Source of the DNA: Alphaproteobacteria bacterium
GTDB lineage: Bacteria > Pseudomonadota > Alphaproteobacteria > Micavibrionales > Micavibrionaceae
Reading direction: 5' to 3'
Assembly: GCA_016125135.1 (NCBI GenBank)
Contig: WGMJ01000003.1
Coordinates: 1-64,000, forward strand
Length of the DNA: 64,000 nucleotides
Shown here: piece after piece, positions 54,824 through 62,024 of the stretch
Layout of the letters: each line of letters begins with the position of its first letter
Numbering within the stretch: the first letter of the stretch is position 1
Position numbers and translations under genes: made by a program
The notes under the pieces: model-generated
Told to the model about the DNA's origin: nothing
Databases searched by the model: none
What the model saw: only the letters and a program-made list of their open reading frames with translations

Positions 54824-55435
54824 ATGTCAGAAGAAACAAGCAGCGCACCTAACAAGGTTGGCCCGCAACAAGCCGCCAAAATCACAGGCCGCTCGAAATC
54901 AACAATTATCCGCGCCATGCAGAACGGCAAGATCTCGTTTGAAGTGGACGAGCAAGGGCACCGCGTGATTGACCTCTCGGAACTGGAGCGCGTGTTCGGC
55001 AAGGCCGAGCCTTTCTCGAATGTTAAAAAATCGTCAGGCCGCGCAAGCAGCAACGCGAATGTTCAGGCCGAGATCGAGCGTGAACTGCAACGTGCACAGG
55101 AAATGATCGAGAACGAGCGTATGAAAATGCGTATGCGCATGCTGGAAGATCAAACCCACATGCTGCGCCAGCAGCTGGATGATGCCATGGCCCAGCGTGA
55201 CCAATGGCAGAAGCAAGCACAGCAAGTATTACTGACAAGCCAGCACAGCCAGAAACAAGCTGATGATTTACGCGCTGAACTGGAAACACAGAAACGCCAA
55301 GAGCTTGAGCGCCGTAAACAGATGGTCGAGCGCGTGAAACGCATTCAAGGCCAGAACCAGAACAGCCCGCAAAAAACACAAAATGCAGGCGGCATCTGGA
55401 GCGAGCTGAAGAAGCGCTGGAACGGCAAAGCTTAA
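54824..55435 (+). CDS. HTH protein with coiled-coil tail
   Basis: A 203-aa protein. Residues about 8-60 form a MerR/excisionase-like HTH (GPQQAAKITGRSKSTIIRAM, then ISFEVDEQGHRVIDLSELER, a wing typical of such domains). Residues about 80-185 are a long Gln/Glu/Arg-rich coiled coil. The layout resembles plasmid or phage accessory proteins with a DNA-binding head and helical stalk. The start ATG has GAGAAAAAGGAAACC upstream. Its target is unknown. Confidence 0.7.
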   Translation: MSEETSSAPNKVGPQQAAKITGRSKSTIIRAMQNGKISFEVDEQGHRVIDLSELERVFGKAEPFSNVKKSSGRASSNANVQAEIERELQRAQEMIENERMKMRMRMLEDQTHMLRQQLDDAMAQRDQWQKQAQQVLLTSQHSQKQADDLRAELETQKRQELERRKQMVERVKRIQGQNQNSPQKTQNAGGIWSELKKRWNGKA

Positions 55436-55439
55436 AATC

Positions 55440-56117
55440 GTGGCAGCCCAGAATGTATATGGCGATACCCTGACCGCAACGGTAGGGGATTTTGGAGCGA
55501 ACATCTCATCGCAAAGAGTTGACGACCTTGATCACGCCGCTCTATTGGAGGCCTATAATGGTAACGCCGGTGCAATTGCTGATTTAGGCTGTGGTGATGG
55601 ACTCCATACTTTACGCATGGCTTTATCAGGCCGTGAGACTATTGGTATAGACCAGAACGACGAAAGCGAACGCTTTGCAATATGGGGTAAAACCGTGCCG
55701 AGCTTGAAGCTCAAGTTTCTGAAGGCGGACTTCGGGGAATTACAAGTACAAAGCTTCCCGCCAAATTTGCAAATTGCATACTCCCAGCGGTCCCTTAACT
55801 ACCTGCCCTACGCTGCGCAACAACAGTTGCTGAAAACCGTTTTTGATGGCTTGAGCGCCGGCGGGAAACTTTTTGCGTCTTCTGGCGGGCTTGAAACCGA
55901 GTATGGCATAACCTATCCACACCGTGACCTTGCTCCTGAAAGCCGCTTTGCAATGCTGGCCCCTGACATGGCGCAAAAGCATGGCATTCAACATCCCAAT
56001 TGCCTTTTAACTTCTGAAGAATTCCAAATTCTTGTTGAGTCCGCAGGTTTCAAGGCTGAAAAAGTCTGGCGATCCCCCTTTGGAAACAACAAGGGTATCT
56101 TTACAAAAACCCCATAA
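55440..56117 (+). CDS. class I SAM-dependent methyltransferase
   Basis: A 225-aa protein with methyltransferase motif I IADLGCGDGLHTLRMAL and the acidic end of strand 2 (GIDQNDESERF). The motif IV region (LQIAYSQRSLNYLP) lacks the usual acidic signature, so the acceptor is unclear. GTG 55440 starts 4 bases after the preceding stop without a ribosome-binding site, so coupled translation is likely. A strong terminator follows. Confidence 0.78.
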   Translation: MAAQNVYGDTLTATVGDFGANISSQRVDDLDHAALLEAYNGNAGAIADLGCGDGLHTLRMALSGRETIGIDQNDESERFAIWGKTVPSLKLKFLKADFGELQVQSFPPNLQIAYSQRSLNYLPYAAQQQLLKTVFDGLSAGGKLFASSGGLETEYGITYPHRDLAPESRFAMLAPDMAQKHGIQHPNCLLTSEEFQILVESAGFKAEKVWRSPFGNNKGIFTKTP

Positions 56118-56147
56118 AAAAACGGCCCCGAAACGGGGCCGTTTTTA
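56115..56147. terminator. bidirectional Rho-independent terminator
   Basis: ACGGCCCCG (56122-56130) and CGGGGCCGT (56134-56142) form a 9-bp stem with an AAA loop, flanked by A and T runs. It ends both the methyltransferase transcript and rplK-rplA. Confidence 0.85.
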
Positions 56148-56168
56148 TTTGTTTCATTTCAACTTTGC

Positions 56169-56888
56169 TTAAGCAGCTTTTTGTGCAGCTTCTGCGCTGA
56201 AGTTTGAAAGGTCAAGCTTCAGGCCAGGGCCCATTGTTGAAGAGATACTTACTTTTTTCATGTAAACGCCCTTCACGCCGGCTGGTTTTGCACGCTGGAT
56301 TGCAGCGACGAAAGCTTTGACGTTTTCTTCAAGCTTTTTCGCATCGAACGATGCTTTACCAACACCTGCCTGAACAACACCTGCTTTTTCGTTGCGGTAT
56401 TCAACAGAACCGGCTTTGGCAGATTCAACAGCTTTTGTAATATCTGTTGTGACTGTACCCAGTTTCGGGTTTGGCATCAGGCCTTTCGGGCCGAGAACCT
56501 TACCAAGACCAAGCTTCGCCATCAGCGGCATCATGTCTGGTGTTGCGATCAGACGGTCGAAGTTAATTTCGCCCTTCATGATTTTCTCACCCAGATCTTC
56601 TGCGCCAACAATATCGGCACCAGCTTTTTTCGCTTCAGCGGCTTTGTCGTCTTTCACGAAAGCTGCAACGCGGATTTTCGCGCCTGTGCCGTGTGGAAGT
56701 TCGATCATGCCACGCACGTTTTGCTCGGGCTGTTTTGTATCGATGCCCAGATTGATAGAAACATCAATCGTTTCATCGAATTTACGTGCCTTCGCAGCCG
56801 TTTGCAGGATTTTAACAGCCTCAGCAAGTCCATAGAACTTGTTGCGCTCAACGCCTTCATAGGCTTTTTTCATTTTCTTACCTGACAT
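56169..56888 (-). CDS. rplA: 50S ribosomal protein L1
   Basis: A 239-aa L1. VDVSINLGIDTKQPEQNVRG-like N-terminal part, GLMPNPKLGTVT and the C-terminal KGVYMKKVSISSTMGPG-like end are all conserved. L1 binds the mobile stalk of 23S rRNA and represses its own mRNA in many bacteria. It lies 3 bases downstream of rplK. Confidence 0.97.
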   Translation of the reverse strand: MSGKKMKKAYEGVERNKFYGLAEAVKILQTAAKARKFDETIDVSINLGIDTKQPEQNVRGMIELPHGTGAKIRVAAFVKDDKAAEAKKAGADIVGAEDLGEKIMKGEINFDRLIATPDMMPLMAKLGLGKVLGPKGLMPNPKLGTVTTDITKAVESAKAGSVEYRNEKAGVVQAGVGKASFDAKKLEENVKAFVAAIQRAKPAGVKGVYMKKVSISSTMGPGLKLDLSNFSAEAAQKAA

Positions 56889-56891
56889 GGC

Positions 56892-57326
56892 TTAACCCTC
56901 CACCACTTGAACACCCATCGAGCGTGCAGAACCTTCGATTGTGCGCATTGCACTTTCAACGTTTGCTGCATTCAACTCTTTGAGTTTTGCTTCTGCGATT
57001 TCTTTCACTTGCGCTTTCGTGATTTTACCAACGAAACCACCTTTACCCGGCGTTTGCGATCCTTTTTGAAGCTTTGCGGCCTTCTGGATGTAGTAGGACG
57101 CAGGCGGGGTTTTCATGATGAATGTGAAAGAACGATCCTCGAACACGGTAATTTCTACCGGTACGGGCATGCCTTTTTCCATTTTCTCTGTTTTGGCGTT
57201 GAACTGCTTACAGAACTCCATAATGTTCACGCCGTGCTGACCGAGCGCCGGACCGATTGGTGGTGCTGGGTTCGCCGCCCCGGCTGCAACTTGCAGCTTA
57301 ATGAGGCCGGTTACTTTTTTTGCCAT
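56892..57326 (-). CDS. rplK: 50S ribosomal protein L11
   Basis: A 144-aa L11. [20 protein letters not shown] is the conserved N-terminus and [14 protein letters not shown] the hinge. L11 forms the GTPase-associated centre with 23S rRNA. AGAGG lies eight bases before the ATG. It is the first gene of the rplK-rplA unit, with a leader of about 80 bases. Confidence 0.97.
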   Translation of the reverse strand: MAKKVTGLIKLQVAAGAANPAPPIGPALGQHGVNIMEFCKQFNAKTEKMEKGMPVPVEITVFEDRSFTFIMKTPPASYYIQKAAKLQKGSQTPGKGGFVGKITKAQVKEIAEAKLKELNAANVESAMRTIEGSARSMGVQVVEG

Positions 57327-57415
57327 GTTGATACCTCTTCATGGTTAAGGTTGAGAGGTTGTGGGACGGCTGTGAGATGGACTTATCTTCCTCGGCCTAC
57401 CACAAAACTGAGGGT

Positions 57416-57444
57416 TTTTTAGGGTTTTTGGCCCAAAAAAGCAA
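57416..57444 (-). promoter_or_regulatory. promoter and leader of rplK-rplA
   Basis: On the minus strand, TTGCTT (57444-57439), a 17-base spacer and TAAAAA (57421-57416). The leader between about 57409 and 57327 can fold with GTGG/CCAC and GGC/GCC pairs, a possible L1 feedback site. Confidence 0.42.
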
Positions 57445-57508
57445 GGGAAATAGTGGTTTTAGGCGGGCGCACCTCTTAAAACCGCCAAAAATCTGGTATT
57501 TTGCCGTT

Positions 57509-58408
57509 ATGGCCCTCCCCTTCAGCAAACAAACGCTCGGCCTTATCATTGCCGTTTTCAGCACCCTCGCCTTTGCCTGCTATGCACCGGGAGCACGCGG
57601 CGCCTATGCAGACGGGGCAAATGCGGTTTTTATTATTCTCTTCACAACATTCTTCCGTGCGTTGGGCTTTCTGGTTTTTTGCCTGATAAACAAACGGCGC
57701 ATCTTTGCCAACAAGACGGACACAAAAATCGGTTTTATAAACGGTTTCTTTCAAGCGGCTTCCATTACCTGCATATTTTCGTCACTCGCTTTTATACCTG
57801 CGCCACTGATGACAATTATATTATTTACGCACACGTTGATGCTGCTTCTTGTGCTTTTCGCTAAAAAAGAAATGGCGCCCGATATGCTTACAATCAGCAC
57901 AACACTGAGTGCGCTTCTGGGCCTTACGCTTGTGCTTGGGATCTGGGATCTACACCTTGAGTATAGTTTGCTTGGGTGCCTGCTGGCTTTTGGTGGAGCC
58001 CTTGCCACAATGATACGGCTTTATGCTATCGGGCAAGAAGCGAAAACGCGTGACCCCGCTATCATTGGTGCAGAGACGTTCCTTGTTGCATTCCTCTTTG
58101 TCTCTGCCCTTGTTTTCTTCAAATCCCCTGTAATGCCAGCAACTGAAGCGGGCTGGACATGGGCGGCGTTTGCAGCTCTTGGCTCGATGCTCGGGACTTT
58201 CGGCATGTTTTACGGGATTGCTTTGATCGGCGCATTCCAGTGGAGTTTGTTTTCAAAAACAGAACCAATATTCGTGGCCATTATTGCCGCCACATTTCTG
58301 CATGAGATTCTTACGCTCTGGCAATATCTAGGCATGGCGCTTGTGATTGCCAGCCTTGTGCTTTACCAGATGAAAGATATTTTGCTTAAGAAAATAGAAG
58401 AAAAATAA
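57509..58408 (+). CDS. EamA/DMT-superfamily transporter
   Basis: A 299-aa membrane protein with about ten hydrophobic segments and the two-repeat EamA layout (FSTLAFACYAPGARGAYADG, then a second repeat ending FEPIFVAIIA-like, WQYLGMALVIASLVL). Family members export metabolites. The frame is open from 57341, but the first helix begins at MALPFSKQ (ATG 57509). TATTTT six bases before the ATG suggests a leaderless start. It lies inside what is normally the secE-nusG-rplK-rplA cluster, on the opposite strand. Confidence 0.83.
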   Translation: MALPFSKQTLGLIIAVFSTLAFACYAPGARGAYADGANAVFIILFTTFFRALGFLVFCLINKRRIFANKTDTKIGFINGFFQAASITCIFSSLAFIPAPLMTIILFTHTLMLLLVLFAKKEMAPDMLTISTTLSALLGLTLVLGIWDLHLEYSLLGCLLAFGGALATMIRLYAIGQEAKTRDPAIIGAETFLVAFLFVSALVFFKSPVMPATEAGWTWAAFAALGSMLGTFGMFYGIALIGAFQWSLFSKTEPIFVAIIAATFLHEILTLWQYLGMALVIASLVLYQMKDILLKKIEEK

Positions 58409-58432
58409 AAAGCCCCTGACATGGGGGCTTTG
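58409..58432. terminator. terminator, EamA gene side
   Basis: AAAGCCCC and GGGGGCTTT form a stem around TGACAT. It is nearly the same sequence as the terminator at 58896-58924, down to the trailing GAAATTA. Confidence 0.7.
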
Positions 58433-58455
58433 AAATTAAGTTAGTTAAATGAGGC

Positions 58456-58839
58456 TTACAATACGTTTTTAATAATCTTCAAATCACGCTGCGCACGATC
58501 AACGGCATCCGGCAGCTGACGTACAGTTTTCATGAGTTCACGATTATCACGACCAATACATGCTTGCTCAAGATGGCCGCGTAAGGCTGGTAAATGCTTT
58601 TCAAGCTTAGGAGTCGTTTCTTCCAGACCAGCTTGAGTTGCTTCAAGCGCTTCGCGATAAGCGCTAGCCGCCTGACGGAAAGCAATCGCCGCCGCCTGCA
58701 AATTTTGCCCCTGTGCAAGCAACGGTGCTGCATCTGCTTGATAGGCTTTAATAGCCAGCTCTGCCGCAGTAATTTTTGCGTGATCGCCCGGTTGAAGCCA
58801 GATTTCACCTTCATCTGTATGTACTGTGTCGCAACCCAT
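58456..58839 (-). CDS. hypothetical 127-aa helical protein
   Basis: No family recognised. GGAGGAAATA directly before ATG 58839 fixes the start, although the frame is open four codons further. The N-terminal 25 residues hold GCDTVHTDEGEIWLQPGDH; the remainder is all-helical and Ala/Gln/Leu-rich (ALEATQAGLEETTPKLEK), like a four-helix bundle. It lies between nusG and the EamA gene. Confidence 0.65.
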   Translation of the reverse strand: MGCDTVHTDEGEIWLQPGDHAKITAAELAIKAYQADAAPLLAQGQNLQAAAIAFRQAASAYREALEATQAGLEETTPKLEKHLPALRGHLEQACIGRDNRELMKTVRQLPDAVDRAQRDLKIIKNVL

Positions 58840-58895
58840 TATTTCCTCCATTTATGAATATGGCCCACCTTATGAAAAAATGGCCTGCAAATGCA

Positions 58896-58924
58896 ACAAA
58901 AAAAGCCCCCGGCATGGGGGCTTT
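58896..58924. terminator. terminator downstream of secE-nusG
   Basis: AAAGCCCCC and GGGGGCTTT form a 9-bp stem around GGCAT, with a run of seven Ts on the minus strand, so it is a strong terminator for nusG. Confidence 0.8.
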
Positions 58925-58947
58925 GAAATTACTAATAAAACAAAGGC

Positions 58948-59487
58948 TTAAAGCTTCTGGACCTGGTTGAAATCCAGCTCGACCGGTGTTGCACGCCCGA
59001 AAATAGAGACAGAAACCTTGAGTTTTGTTTTCTCGGCATCCACCTCTTCCACGCTACCTTCGAAGGACGCAAACGGACCATCTGTAACTTTAACCTTCTC
59101 GCCCACATCGAAATTGAGCATCGAGCGTGGTTTGCCTTCGGCTGTGTCTTTCATACCGGTGATCAAGCGCTCGGCCTCGGCATCGGAAATGGGTGATGGC
59201 TTGTTACCTGCACCAAGGAAGCCTGTAACCTTTGGCGTGTTTTTAACAAGGTGCCAGATATCATCATTCATTTCGAGTTTGGCAAGAACGTAGCCGGGGA
59301 AGAATTTGCGCTCCATACTGACACGCTGGCCACGCTTTACTTCCACTACGTTTTCAGTGGGGACCATGATATCTTCAACCTTGTCATCAAGGCCTTGTTT
59401 TTTTGCCTTATCTTTAATGCTTTCCGCGACTTTGTTTTCAAAGCCCGAGTAAACATGAACAACATACCAACGTTTTGCAGCAGCCAT
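58948..59487 (-). CDS. nusG: transcription termination/antitermination protein NusG
   Basis: A 179-aa Nus[20 protein letters not shown] is the NGN domain start, [14 protein letters not shown] and the C-terminal KOW motif [17 protein letters not shown] are conserved. It binds RNA polymerase and Rho or S10. AAGGACGG precedes the ATG. It lies 16 bases downstream of secE. Confidence 0.97.
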   Translation of the reverse strand: MAAAKRWYVVHVYSGFENKVAESIKDKAKKQGLDDKVEDIMVPTENVVEVKRGQRVSMERKFFPGYVLAKLEMNDDIWHLVKNTPKVTGFLGAGNKPSPISDAEAERLITGMKDTAEGKPRSMLNFDVGEKVKVTDGPFASFEGSVEEVDAEKTKLKVSVSIFGRATPVELDFNQVQKL

Positions 59488-59503
59488 TTTTTTTCCGTCC
59501 TTT

Positions 59504-59701
59504 TTAGTTACCGATATCCAAAATCAAACCAATGAGCCAACCGAACAATTGGTCAGCGACATATAAAAATATTGTGACAATCAGCACCATGATAAATACG
59601 GCAAATGTTGTCGCCATAGTCTCTTTGCGTGTAGGCCATGTAATTTTACCGGCCTCGCCTTTGACCTGTTTAAAAAACTCTATTGGTGCGAATTTTGCCA
59701 T
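59504..59701 (-). CDS. secE: preprotein translocase subunit SecE
   Basis: A 65-aa SecE: amphipathic [20 protein letters not shown] followed by one membrane helix ([19 protein letters not shown]). It stabilises SecY in the translocon. It is a short single-helix form normal outside gammaproteobacteria. It is first in the secE-nusG unit. Confidence 0.96.
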   Translation of the reverse strand: MAKFAPIEFFKQVKGEAGKITWPTRKETMATTFAVFIMVLIVTIFLYVADQLFGWLIGLILDIGN

Positions 59702-59730
59702 TTTCTCGTTTCACCCGATTTTTGGGGTTA

Positions 59731-59760
59731 TAAAAAGCCGTGCGAAGTCTCGCACGGCTT
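59731..59760 (-). terminator. terminator of the 104-aa hypothetical gene
   Basis: AAGCCGTGCG and CGCACGGCTT form a perfect 10-bp stem around AAGTCT. On the minus strand a TTTTT run follows. It sits directly upstream of secE. Confidence 0.8.
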
Positions 59761-59808
59761 GGGTTATTATCTAGCGAATTTTCCCCTAAAAGGGAAGCTA
59801 AAAAACGC

Positions 59809-60123
59809 TTATTTAAAGCGCAGGGCCGAAAATTGGCTGTCAAAATCGCTGTTTCTGGCGATATGCCCGACATAATCATAGTCACATGCCGTTTTGCTGA
59901 CCATTGAGCGGTCAATAAGGATGTTTCTACTTGGCATAGGCAAATCTGCGAATCTGTCAGCGTCCCCAGCAACAAAAAAATCAAAGCGATCCGGCATATC
60001 GTGTATAGTCACTACAACAAGCGCCTCTGCACCTGAAAGGCTATTAAAGCGACCCTGCAGGGCTTCTTTAAGATCACCAACGGTTTTGTAGCCTGCCGCT
60101 GTTTCGATATCAGTATATGGCAT
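59809..60123 (-). CDS. hypothetical 104-aa protein
   Basis: No family recognised. GGGAGGAA lies eight bases before the ATG and a terminator follows, so the gene is well supported. The product is acidic and soluble with mixed alpha/beta character (TVGDLKEALQGRFNSLSG, ALVVVTIHDMPDRFDFFVAG). Confidence 0.65.
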   Translation of the reverse strand: MPYTDIETAAGYKTVGDLKEALQGRFNSLSGAEALVVVTIHDMPDRFDFFVAGDADRFADLPMPSRNILIDRSMVSKTACDYDYVGHIARNSDFDSQFSALRFK

Positions 60124-60205
60124 AATATATTCCTCCCGAATGCGGAGGTTTTACGCCTAATACCCGAGTCCAGTCACGCCGCGCTGCAAATTTACATAAA
60201 TTATG

Positions 60206-60748
60206 TTATTGGTGGGAGGCTTTGAGTGCGTCCTCGGCCTTTTTCCATGTAACAACGGCCTCTGGCATGGGCGGGGATTGCGTTGTCACGCCCAGCTCCT
60301 CAACAATGACTTGCGGCTGCACCAGCTTTTTGTCAGCCCAGAAACTTCCCTTCACCAGCGCGACAGCTGCCACCGCTCCCGCTTTCTCACCACTTGTGAG
60401 AACAAATTTCTGTTCGAGATAAAACCATTTTTCGTCCCAGCATAAAACACGGGTTTGCAAATCAAACGGGTGAAACGGGTCGAGCGAGAGCCTGTAGCGG
60501 ATTGTCGCGGCTCCCAATATGGGCACGCCTTTATGCTTCATCACAAAACGCCACAGGCCTGAGCGTAAAAGGTAATCAAGCCGCCCAAGATCCATAATCG
60601 TCAGGTAACGCCCGTTATTCATATGGCCATTCGTATCAAGATCATTCAGTAAAACGCGAAGCGGCAGATGCCCGACCTCAAGCGGATTAATACGCGGGGC
60701 AAATAAAGACCTGAGAAAAACATAAAGAACGCGGAAGAAGAGATTCAT
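60206..60748 (-). CDS. hotdog-fold thioesterase-like protein (THEM6/FcbC type)
   Basis: A 180-aa hotdog protein. A hydrophobic N-terminus (FFRVLYVFLRSLF) leads to LNDLDTNGHMNNGRYLTIMD, the hotdog core, with the D/N-x-x-G-H-x-N-N motif of acyl-CoA thioesterases. The family hydrolyses acyl-CoA or acyl-ACP thioesters; the acyl group is unknown. It has no close partner gene. Confidence 0.8.
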   Translation of the reverse strand: MNLFFRVLYVFLRSLFAPRINPLEVGHLPLRVLLNDLDTNGHMNNGRYLTIMDLGRLDYLLRSGLWRFVMKHKGVPILGAATIRYRLSLDPFHPFDLQTRVLCWDEKWFYLEQKFVLTSGEKAGAVAAVALVKGSFWADKKLVQPQVIVEELGVTTQSPPMPEAVVTWKKAEDALKASHQ

Positions 60749-60822
60749 TCGTTAACGAGTATAAATGATTGCTTCGAAGGGTGGAATACTGATATTGCTT
60801 GATAGAACGGGAGATTTAAAAA

Positions 60823-60945
60823 ATGATTATAGCCCATATGCTAAAAAAACTACGTCAAGCCTATGCAGCTGCACAATTGCGGGATAGCCAAGCTTGCCCA
60901 CAGCGTGCAGCCCTTACACCAGCAACAGGCCCTGTACGCAAATAA
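60823..60945 (+). CDS. possible 40-aa upstream small protein
   Basis: A short frame (MIIAHMLKKLRQAYAAAQL, then DSQACPQRAALTPATGPVRK) with GGGAG nine bases before its ATG. It stops 3 bases before the TauE gene's ATG. It may be a real small protein or a coupled leader peptide for TauE. No family is recognised. Confidence 0.35.
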   Translation: MIIAHMLKKLRQAYAAAQLRDSQACPQRAALTPATGPVRK

Positions 60946-60948
60946 CCA

Positions 60949-61725
60949 ATGCTCCAGGAACTCTATAATCACGAATATTACTGGGTCATTATAAGCATTA
61001 TTAGCTTCTTTACAGGCATCATTGGTGCAATGGGCGGCTCGGGCGCGCTTATTCTTACCCCCGTGATGATGATTACAGGTATGCCGGCTCAAATGGCGAT
61101 TGGCACACTCAAGCTTAGCTCTCTCGGCATGTGGACGATAGCTGCGCTTAAATTCAAACAAGCGGATAAAATTGACAAAACACTCGCTCTTCCGCTCTGT
61201 CTGCTTGCGGTTTTAGGCGGGGGCATAGGCGCGGCAATCGCTAATAATATTGATGAAAAATTTATTTATCCTGTAATTGGTGCGGTTCTGTTAATCCTTG
61301 CCCCGCTTGGCCTGATGAATAGAAAGTTTGGCATAGAGACAATTGAAACAACCTCGCTGAAGCGTATTATCGGCTTTACATTATTTTTCCTTGTAATGAT
61401 TTTTGGTGGGTTCTTCGGTGGCGGTGCTGGCCTGCTTGTTGTTTATACGCTTGTTGGCTTTATGGGCCTGACTGCATTACAGGCGCACGCCACTGACACG
61501 CCGGCTTGGTTGCTTCTCGCTATTGTTTCATCGGCCGTATTTGTTTTGAACGATAATATTGATTACAGACTGTGTGCAGAGCTTTTTACCGGCATGACCG
61601 CTGGCGGCTGGCTGGGAACACATCTAGCAATCAAGGGCGGAGACAGAATAGTAAAAATATTCGTGTCGCTTTCATCGATTCTGATCGGAGTAAAATTGCT
61701 CTGGGATTATATTGCAAGCTTCTAA
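60949..61725 (+). CDS. sulfite exporter TauE/SafE family membrane protein
   Basis: A 258-aa membrane protein with about eight hydrophobic segments. GAMGGSGALILTPVMMI and the later GGFFGGGAGLLVVYTLVG are the two repeat motifs of the TauE/SafE family. Members export sulfite, sulfoacetate or other organosulfur anions. A link to the sulfate-activation genes is possible but not shown. It ends overlapping the SCP2 gene end by 4 bp. Confidence 0.87.
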   Translation: MLQELYNHEYYWVIISIISFFTGIIGAMGGSGALILTPVMMITGMPAQMAIGTLKLSSLGMWTIAALKFKQADKIDKTLALPLCLLAVLGGGIGAAIANNIDEKFIYPVIGAVLLILAPLGLMNRKFGIETIETTSLKRIIGFTLFFLVMIFGGFFGGGAGLLVVYTLVGFMGLTALQAHATDTPAWLLLAIVSSAVFVLNDNIDYRLCAELFTGMTAGGWLGTHLAIKGGDRIVKIFVSLSSILIGVKLLWDYIASF

Positions 61726-62024
61726 TCTTCAAGAAGCGCGTTCATTTTCATGGCAAGGCCCATAGAGCCGCGCACTTTGAGCTGGCCCATCATGAAGGCC
61801 ATGTTCGGGTCTTTCGTCCCGTTCAGAAACCCTTCAAAGGTTTCAACCTTACAGGCAAGCGTAACATCAGCTTCATCATCATTCTCGGAAAATGCGGGCG
61901 GACTTTGCATTGTGTCGATAAACACGATGCCATCATCACCAAAGTCGAATTTCACCTTGGCTTGAAACGGCACACCGAATTTGAGTTTATCCTGAAGTTT
62001 TGAAATGATTTCTTGCTTGGTCAT
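61722..62024 (-). CDS. SCP2 sterol-binding domain protein
   Basis: A 100-aa single-domain SCP2 protein (KLQDKLKFGVPFQAKVKFDF, then MGQLKVRGSMGLAMKMNALL, the conserved C-terminal part). SCP2 proteins bind lipids or acyl-CoA. It starts within the stop of the acyl-CoA dehydrogenase (TAATG), so it is translationally coupled with it. That supports a lipid or fatty-acid role (inference). Confidence 0.9.
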   Translation of the reverse strand: MTKQEIISKLQDKLKFGVPFQAKVKFDFGDDGIVFIDTMQSPPAFSENDDEADVTLACKVETFEGFLNGTKDPNMAFMMGQLKVRGSMGLAMKMNALLED

